Assembly: GCA_020638905.1 (NCBI GenBank) | Contig: JACKHP010000003.1 | Location: 226,049 to 290,048 of the forward strand | DNA: 64,000 nucleotides | From: Planctomycetota bacterium | GTDB taxonomy: Bacteria > Planctomycetota > B15-G4 | Reading direction: 5' to 3' | Shown here: positions 58,993 to 64,000 of the stretch, piece by piece | Numbering within the stretch: position 1 is the first letter of the stretch | Layout: every line of letters begins with the position of its first letter | Position numbers and translations under genes: made by a program | Notes under the pieces: model-generated | What the model was told of the DNA's origin: nothing | The model's database searches: none | The model's input: the letters and a program-made list of their open reading frames with translations, nothing else

Positions 58993-59610
58993 TCAGGTGG
59001 GAGCGGATCGCGGATCTTCGTGCGATCCGGGGCCGGGCCGTCCGGGGTCGAGGCGGTCCTGGAGGAACGCGCGGGCGTACGACCATTCGCGCCGCACCCG
59101 GATCGCCGGCACCCCGAGCACGCTGGCGCACTCCTCGTGGTTCAGACCCGCGAAGAAGCGCAGCTCGACGACCTGGGCCGCGAAGGGTTGCGCCTCGCGC
59201 AGCGCCGCGATCGCCTCGCTCAGGGAGAGCAGATCCTCGGCCGCCAGGCCGGGGGCGAACCCTCCCTCGCCGTCGAGCTGGACCTGTCGCATGCCGCCCC
59301 CACGCTTGACGGCCCCGTGCCGCCGGGCCTGCTCGACGAGCACGTCGTGCATGGCGCGCGCGGCCAGTGCGAAGAAGTGGCGCCGCCCGCGCCAGTCGAG
59401 CCCCCTCCGACCCACGACGCGCAGGTACGACTCGTGGACGAGTGCGGTGGACTGCAGCGCGTCGTGCGGCGGCACGTTCCGCATGCGACGGCTCGCCATC
59501 GCCCGCAGGTCGTCGTAGACGAGTCGGAACAGCTCGTCCTCCGCACCCCGGTCGCCGCCACGTGCCCGCTGCAGCAGGAACGTGAAGTCCCCCGGCGCCC
59601 CCCCGTCCAT
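58993..59610 (-). CDS. ECF sigma factor, TIGR02999-like planctomycete type
   Basis: The 205-residue protein has sigma region 2 (DELFRLVYDDLRAMASRRMR; ALVHESYLRVVGRRGLDWRG; RRHFFALAARAMHDVLVEQA) and region 4 (AAQVVELRFFAGLNHEECAS; VLGVPAIRVRREWSYARAFL), the exact layout of the family seen in planctomycetes and acidobacteria, often before a Ser/Thr kinase. It should direct RNA polymerase to a small regulon. ATG 59610 has GAGGAG eight bases upstream and TAGGAT 37 bp upstream. No anti-sigma gene is present; the kinase may control it. Confidence 0.95.
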   Translation of the reverse strand: MDGGAPGDFTFLLQRARGGDRGAEDELFRLVYDDLRAMASRRMRNVPPHDALQSTALVHESYLRVVGRRGLDWRGRRHFFALAARAMHDVLVEQARRHGAVKRGGGMRQVQLDGEGGFAPGLAAEDLLSLSEAIAALREAQPFAAQVVELRFFAGLNHEECASVLGVPAIRVRREWSYARAFLQDRLDPGRPGPGSHEDPRSAPT

Positions 59611-59647
59611 CGCGCACGCTCCTCTCACCACACCGGCGGAGCAGATC

Positions 59648-59653
59648 CTAGCG
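59648..59653 (-). promoter_or_regulatory. Putative -10 hexamer TAGGAT before the sigma/kinase operon
   Basis: TAGGAT lies 37 bp upstream of ATG 59610. Confidence 0.4.
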
Positions 59654-59667
59654 CATCCTGCGGCTCT

Positions 59668-59693
59668 CGGATCGGGACGGCTGTGATCCGTCC
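59668..59693. promoter_or_regulatory. Nested inverted repeats upstream of the sigma gene
   Basis: CGGATC (59668-59673)/GATCCG (59685-59690) and GGACGG (59675-59680)/CCGTCC (59688-59693) overlap 15-40 bp upstream of the TAGGAT hexamer. This is a possible operator or autoregulatory site; chance pairing cannot be excluded. Confidence 0.3.
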
Positions 59694-59755
59694 GAACTCC
59701 ACGGAGGCAGAATCGTGTTCCGTAATGCACTCATCGTCTCGACCCCATCGCGTCC

Positions 59756-60000
59756 TTGCTCGCCGACTCGGGGGGCGCACCCGCGGACGGACTGCGGTCG
59801 ACGCCACCCGCCGTGCTGCCGCTCGCCGAGAAGCCGGCCGACTACGAACTCGTGTACCAGACCGAGTACGAGCAGAAGCCCGCCGCTCTGACCGCCCTCG
59901 ACGAGCACAGCAAGGTGGGATTCACCCGGCGTCCCGTCGGTTCGTCGTCGGGCTCCGACCCGAAGAAGACCGTCAAGGTGTCGGGCAGCGTGGTCCTGCC
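59756..60000 (+). pseudogene. Possible gene fragment, unknown family
   Basis: From a TTG at 59756 the first 80 codons have normal protein composition (LAEKPADYELVYQTEYEQKP; ALTALDEHSKVGFTRRPVGS; GSDPKKTVKVSGSV), in contrast to the Arg/His-rich shadow frames around it. No stop follows until 63130, so it merges into antisense of the next gene; one base off, the text continues as ASSTAPVHDASARPPDEAQT. This suggests a frameshifted or truncated gene. No family is recognised. The rest of 59611-60073 is the sigma upstream region. Confidence 0.35.
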
Positions 60001-60073
60001 TCGAGCACCGCTCCCGTCCACGACGCCTCGGCGCGTCCTCCGGACGAGGCGCAGACGCACTCGGCCTCCGCGC

Positions 60074-61366
60074 TCAGCCCTCGTCGCGGGCGAGCGGCAT
60101 GCCGCAGTCCGGACACGCGCCGGACGCGACGAAGGAGAGTCCGTCGCAGGCCGCGCCGCAAGGCGGACAGCGCCACGCCCGCGCTTCGGAGCCGCGACCC
60201 TCGAGCCGCGCGATGCGCGCCCGTGCCGCGTCGCGGATGCGTCCGGCGCGCACGGGCTGCAGGGCCGTGTCGCCCGGCAGCGCGAGCAACGTGCGACGCG
60301 CGAGGTCGAGCGCGCGCCCGGTCTCGCCCAGACGCTCGCAGCACTCCGCCAGGCTGTCGAGCGGGTTGGCCGAGGCGGGGAAGGCCCGCACCTGGAACTC
60401 GAAGACGTCCCGGGCCTCGACGACGCGGTCGCCGAGCAGGAGCGCGTAGCCTCCGAGGTTGAGCAGGCGCTCGGTCTCGCGACGCGAATCGTCGTCGAGC
60501 GCCGCGAGGCGCGCGTCGAAGTCGTCGAACACCGCGCCGACGTCGGCGTCGCGCAGCGCGAGCAGCAGCTCGCCGGCCAGTCCCAGGTCGACGGCGTCGC
60601 CGGGACGCGCGTCCTCGCGCGCGATCTCGTCGGGGCGCCAGTCGTATTCCATGTAGGCCACCGCGTCGCGCGCCGCCTGCTCGCCGAACAGCCGGCGCGT
60701 CACCGCGAGCGCGCCGTCGATGCCGGCCGAGATGCCGGCCGTCGTGACCACCGATCCGTGGTCGACGTAGCGCCGGTTGCGCAGCACGGTGATGGTCGGG
60801 TCGACGAGCGCGAGGGACTCGAAGGCCGAGTGGTGCGTGGTCGCCTCGAGTCCCGCGAGCAGGCCGGCGCGGGCCAGGACGAGCGCGCCGTTGCAGACCG
60901 ACATGACCACGCCGCCACGCTCCACGCACGCGTGCAGCCACGCGACCAGCTCGGGTCCGGGAGTGGGCACGCCGCCGCCCGGCACCACGATGATCTCGGG
61001 CGCGGGACACGTCACCGGCGTGAACTCGGGGACGATCTCCACGAACCCCATGCTCGAGAGCGCACCGGGACGCTCGGACACGGTCACGACGCGCGTGCGC
61101 GGCAGCGACGAGAAGACCTCGCCCGGCCCGGCGAAGTCGAGCAGTTCCACGCCGTCGTAGAGCAGGATGGCCACGGTCGTCGCGCCCGACGACACGGCCG
61201 CGGACTCGCCGGCCGGACCGCCCGGGTCCTGGGCCAGGACGCGCGACGCGAGCACGACGACGAGCAGCGCGATCCGCGAGAGCCCCGGGTGCCGCGCGCG
61301 TCGCGCAGCGCGCGACCCGCGCGCAGGGTCGAGGGACCGGAACGTCCGTACGCGACGCGACTCCAT
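60074..61366 (-). CDS. Secreted DJ-1/PfpI-family protein with helical repeats and zinc-ribbon tail
   Basis: A signal peptide (LSRIALLVVVLASRVLAQ) is followed by a DJ-1/PfpI domain (TTVAILLYDGVELLDFAGPG, IIVVPGGGVPTPGPEL, GGVVMSVCNGALVLARAGLL with the elbow Cys158, RRYVDHGSVVTTAGISAGID), as in isonitrile-hydratase-like and AraC-type GATase1 proteins. Next comes a helical TPR-like region (VFEFQVRAFPASANPLDSLA) and a C-terminal Cys4 unit (C400-x2-C403, C418-x2-C421) resembling a zinc ribbon or heavy-metal-binding domain. The combination in an exported protein is unusual. GGAGG stands eight bases before ATG 61366. Confidence 0.8.
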   Translation of the reverse strand: MESRRVRTFRSLDPARGSRAARRARHPGLSRIALLVVVLASRVLAQDPGGPAGESAAVSSGATTVAILLYDGVELLDFAGPGEVFSSLPRTRVVTVSERPGALSSMGFVEIVPEFTPVTCPAPEIIVVPGGGVPTPGPELVAWLHACVERGGVVMSVCNGALVLARAGLLAGLEATTHHSAFESLALVDPTITVLRNRRYVDHGSVVTTAGISAGIDGALAVTRRLFGEQAARDAVAYMEYDWRPDEIAREDARPGDAVDLGLAGELLLALRDADVGAVFDDFDARLAALDDDSRRETERLLNLGGYALLLGDRVVEARDVFEFQVRAFPASANPLDSLAECCERLGETGRALDLARRTLLALPGDTALQPVRAGRIRDAARARIARLEGRGSEARAWRCPPCGAACDGLSFVASGACPDCGMPLARDEG

Positions 61367-61651
61367 GGCAGATCCTCCCGCGAGCGACCGACGTCAACGC
61401 ACGCAGCGTGCGTGCGGACGTCCGTCGTGAGGCCCGCCATGCTGCCCGAGCGGCGCGTGGCCGGCGGGCTCAATGCCGCGCAGGGTGCGATCCTCCGCGC
61501 ACCGCGCGCGCGCCGCGGGCGCATGCATGCGCTCCGTCGCACGGGTCGCGCGCGACGCCGGAGCGAGCGCGTGAGGCGATCGCCGTCGCGTTCGCGGATG
61601 GCCTCGGTGGACGCGACGCGTCGTCCGTCCACGCCGCTCCGGGAGATGACC

Positions 61652-63130
61652 ATGACGCCCCACGATCCTTCGCTCCGTCCTCGTTCCTCGTCACACCGCA
61701 CGCCCCCGCCGCCGAGCCCCGGACGCCGGCGCGCCGTGCCCGCGCGCTGGTCCGCGGCACTGCTGACCGGCGCTCTCGCGCTGCTGTGCCTGGCCGACGC
61801 CACGCCGGCGCAGACGGCAGCCCGCACGCCGGGCGCCGGACACACGCCCGCCGACGGGTACTCCGTCTCCGGCACGGAGACCGGACTCGGCCCCGTCCCG
61901 CTCGTGCACTGGCTGCGCGAGGGCGCCGACTTCACCGCCGCGGGCATGAGCACGCGCGCCACCGTGACGCACATGGGGCAGCCGGGACAGACCGAGCCGT
62001 TCGCGCTCTTCGTGCCGCCCATCCCGCCGGGCAGCAACCTGCTCGAGATCCTCGTCTGCTGGAACTGGTTGATCGACGGACCCACGCCGTTCACCGACAC
62101 GATCGAGATCAACGGTCAGCCCATCGTCGGCGACCGCTGCGGCACGGGCCTGCCCGACCTGTGCTGGCTCAAGAGCGGCGGCGTGTCGTACCTCGCGCGG
62201 CTGCAGAACGCCAAGATCGTGCACGGCGGCGTGAACATCGTCGCCAAGGCGACCGACAAGCCGCTCGGCTTCGACCCGCTGGCGTACGGCGAGGGCATCT
62301 CGATCGTGTGCGTCTACGAGATCCCCGGGCACCCGCTGCGCCTGGTCGACGGATGGTGCGGCTACACGTCCACGGAATCCGACCCGGCGCGCACGCTCAC
62401 GGCGCGCGCGCAGCTCGACTTCACGCTTCCGTACGCCGGCGGCAACTTCCACTTCCTGTGCAACGCCCTCGACGGACAGCAGGACACGCCCGTGCAGCCG
62501 ATCTTCGGCGACGAGTTCTTCGTCAACGGCATCTCGGTCGGCGGCACCTTCGGGGGCACCGGCGCACCGGCCGACGCATGGCAGGGATTCCTCGGACCGA
62601 ACGGCGTCTCCGATCTCTACGACCACGCCGAGGACGACCCCGCGGCGCTCGGGCTCGTGGGCCCGGGCGACACGACGATGCGCTTCGAGTCCCGGCGCCA
62701 GGCCGCGGGCGACTGCGTGGGACACTCGCTCGCGCTCGTCTCGTTCGAGCCGACGCTGCCGTCCGCGTGGTCGACCTGGAACGCGGGGCTCCCGTGCTCG
62801 AACGGCGTCACGCCGTCGCTCACCGGCAGCGGACCGCTCGTCCCCGGCACGCCCTTCACGCTCGCGCTCTCGGGCGGCCCGCCGCTCGCCCCCGCGTACC
62901 TCGTGATCGGACTCTCGTCGCTGCGCGCACCGTTCAAGGGCGGCATCCTCGGACCGAGCCCCGACCTGATCACGCCGCTGGCGCTGGATCCGTCCGGCTC
63001 GCTGGCCTTCTCGCTCGTCTGGCCGGCGCTGCCCGCGGGCACCATGCTCTGGTGGCAGTACTGGATCGCCGACCCCGGCAACCCGCTCGGCTTCTGCGCC
63101 AGCGAGACGCTCAAGTCGACTTCGAACTGA
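61652..63130 (+). CDS. Secreted protein with PFKGG C-terminal module
   Basis: The 492-residue product has a signal peptide after a basic N-terminus (ARWSAALLTGALALLCLADA). The main domain, about 340 residues, is beta-rich with paired cysteines (LVCWNWLIDG; DRCGTGLPDLCWLKSGGVSY; LVDGWCGYTSTESDP) and resembles DUF3344-type surface proteins, with NIVAKATDKPLGFDPLAYGE. The last 100 residues are the PFKGG module (LTGSGPLVPGTPFTLALSGG; RAPFKGGILGPSPDLITPL), ending FCASETLKSTSN. ATG 61652 is chosen because GGGAG is seven bases before it; ATG 61646 is directly against that sequence. Confidence 0.8.
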   Translation: MTPHDPSLRPRSSSHRTPPPPSPGRRRAVPARWSAALLTGALALLCLADATPAQTAARTPGAGHTPADGYSVSGTETGLGPVPLVHWLREGADFTAAGMSTRATVTHMGQPGQTEPFALFVPPIPPGSNLLEILVCWNWLIDGPTPFTDTIEINGQPIVGDRCGTGLPDLCWLKSGGVSYLARLQNAKIVHGGVNIVAKATDKPLGFDPLAYGEGISIVCVYEIPGHPLRLVDGWCGYTSTESDPARTLTARAQLDFTLPYAGGNFHFLCNALDGQQDTPVQPIFGDEFFVNGISVGGTFGGTGAPADAWQGFLGPNGVSDLYDHAEDDPAALGLVGPGDTTMRFESRRQAAGDCVGHSLALVSFEPTLPSAWSTWNAGLPCSNGVTPSLTGSGPLVPGTPFTLALSGGPPLAPAYLVIGLSSLRAPFKGGILGPSPDLITPLALDPSGSLAFSLVWPALPAGTMLWWQYWIADPGNPLGFCASETLKSTSN

Positions 63131-63149
63131 GGACGCCGAGGCGCGAACT

Positions 63150-63188
63150 CGCGACGCGGCGCGCGGATCGTCCGCGCGTCGCGTCGCG
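63150..63188. terminator. Bidirectional GC hairpin between convergent genes
   Basis: An 18-bp stem with one G-T wobble (63150-63167 with 63171-63188, loop TCG) fills the 60-bp gap between the PFKGG-protein stop and the flavoprotein stop. It is the most stable-looking terminator candidate in the window. Confidence 0.7.
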
Positions 63189-63190
63189 CG

Positions 63191-64000
63191 TCATACCGCC
63201 TCGCCCGCCGCGTGCGCCGAGGCCCAGGCCCACTGGAAGTTGAAGCCTCCCAGCCAGCCGGTCACGTCGACGACCTCGCCCACGAAGTGCAGGCCGGGCA
63301 CCGCCTTCGCCTCGAGCGTGCGCGACGAGAGCGCGTGCGTGTCGACGCCGCCGAGCGTGACCTCGGCCTTGTCCCAGCCGGCGTCGCCGGCGGGCGCGAA
63401 GGGGAACGCGGCCACGCGCGCGGCGAGCGCGTCGAGGTCTCTGCGCGCGACCTGCGCGAGGGGACGCTCGGACGCGGCGAGTCCGTCGAGCAGCGCGTCG
63501 ACGAGGCGCTTCGGCAGGCGTTCGGCGAACAGGCGGCGCGCCGAGCGCACCTCGCCGGACGCCTTGGCGTCGTCGAGCAGCGCGCGCGCGTCGACGTCCG
63601 GCAGCCAGTCGACGGAGATCGTCGCACCGGGCGTCCAGTGGTTGCTGATCTGCAGGATCGCCGGACCGGAGAGGCCGCCGTGGGTGAAGAGCACCGCCTC
63701 GACGAAGCGCGCCTTGCCGAGCGCGACGCGCGCGGGCACGGCGATGCCCGCCAGCGCGCCGAAGCGCGCGCGATCGGCCGCGCTCCACTGCAACGGCACG
63801 AGCCCGGGACGGATCGGCGTCACCGCGAGCCCGAAGCGCCGCGCGAGCGCGTGCCCCACGTCGGACGTCCCGAGCCGCGGCCAGCTCAGTCCGCCGGTGG
63901 CCACCACGAGCGAGCGCGCGAGGATCGCGCCGGTCGCCGCGCGCACGCGGAAACGCGGCGTGGACTCGTCCGACGCGCGCGCGGCGTCGACGAGCGGCGC
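63191..64000 (-). CDS. HI0933-type flavoprotein (NAD(P)/FAD oxidoreductase), C-terminal part cut by right edge
   Basis: The visible 269 codons match the C-terminal two-thirds of the HI0933/YhiN/BaiN family: LVVATGGLSWPRLGTSDVGH (a substrate-domain and FAD-binding element), LFTHGGLSGPAILQIS, a middle insertion domain, EVTLGGVDTHALSSRTLEAK and FVGEVVDVTGWLGGFNFQWA near the C-terminus. These proteins bind FAD; known members reduce bile-acid intermediates or act on tRNA-like substrates, but most are uncharacterised. The N-terminal dinucleotide-binding motif is outside the window. Confidence 0.93.
   Translation of the reverse strand, partial: APLVDAARASDESTPRFRVRAATGAILARSLVVATGGLSWPRLGTSDVGHALARRFGLAVTPIRPGLVPLQWSAADRARFGALAGIAVPARVALGKARFVEAVLFTHGGLSGPAILQISNHWTPGATISVDWLPDVDARALLDDAKASGEVRSARRLFAERLPKRLVDALLDGLAASERPLAQVARRDLDALAARVAAFPFAPAGDAGWDKAEVTLGGVDTHALSSRTLEAKAVPGLHFVGEVVDVTGWLGGFNFQWAWASAHAAGEAV

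Noticed and set aside
56333..59518. A 1061-residue plus-strand frame opposite the kinase operon
   Set aside because: Shadow of the kinase; no motifs, Arg/Asp/His-rich.

Overview
This is very high-GC chromosomal DNA, about 70% by eye, from what looks like a planctomycete. Pointers to that lineage are an ECF sigma factor of the TIGR02999-like type next to a PknB-type Ser/Thr kinase fused to a formylglycine-enzyme-like domain, many secreted proteins built on FG-GAP, LamG, lamin-tail and beta-helix folds, two OPT-family transporters, and a shared C-terminal module of about 100 residues around a PFKGG motif. No rRNA, tRNA, CRISPR array, prophage or insertion sequence was recognised. Because of the base composition almost every gene has long antisense shadow frames, including one open for 5.2 kb. 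Starts were chosen from family alignment, Shine-Dalgarno sequences, 4-bp ATGA/GTGA overlaps and recurrent TANNNT -10-like hexamers.

Layout. 1-9.6 kb: the N-terminal part of a SWIM zinc-finger/SNF2 helicase that runs off the left edge, a VIT/CCC1 family transporter, a glycosyltransferase, a sulfotransferase, a multi-membrane mannosyltransferase-like protein, an Eis-like acetyltransferase and a class V aminotransferase. 9.8-15.2 kb: a secreted beta-helix protein, a structured leader region before an unusual sigma-like protein with a zinc finger and a low-GC helical tail, a small secreted protein, a DinB-like protein, a GGQ release-factor-like protein and a Cys-rich lipoprotein. 15.2-18.5 kb: an extreme G/C homopolymer block, a two-gene lower-GC operon of secreted proteins (one with HExxH), 585 bp without genes, and a SecY paralogue truncated to its first six membrane segments. 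18.7-31 kb: two OPT transporters, dodecin, a secreted phosphoesterase, a three-gene overlapping operon of two beta-propeller proteins and a lipoprotein, and a TlpA-like protein. 31-37 kb: a methyltransferase, a CBS-domain protein, an operon of secreted serine hydrolase, response regulator and histidine kinase, and a class II glutamine amidotransferase.

37-49.3 kb: secreted proteins of unknown role, a second serine hydrolase with a repeat-built N-terminus, a lamin-tail protein, a DinB-family protein, an ABC exporter pair, a glycosidase-like lipoprotein and a LamG protein. 49.4-54.9 kb: a DUF4160 remnant, a small membrane protein, a 16-copy hexamer repeat, an SPFH protein, small envelope proteins, a cytochrome c lipoprotein and an ATP-grasp ligase. 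55.2-59.6 kb: a four-gene sigma/kinase cassette ending in two unrecognised proteins. 59.7-64 kb: a possible gene fragment, a secreted DJ-1/PfpI protein with a zinc-ribbon tail, another PFKGG-module protein and an HI0933-type flavoprotein cut by the right edge.

The strongest candidates for undescribed biology are the PFKGG C-terminal module shared by four or five otherwise unrelated secreted proteins, the half-length SecY, the structured leader plus mosaic sigma-like protein at 11.28-13.17 kb, the five-repeat domain of the second serine hydrolase, and the sigma/kinase cassette with its two unknown partners.
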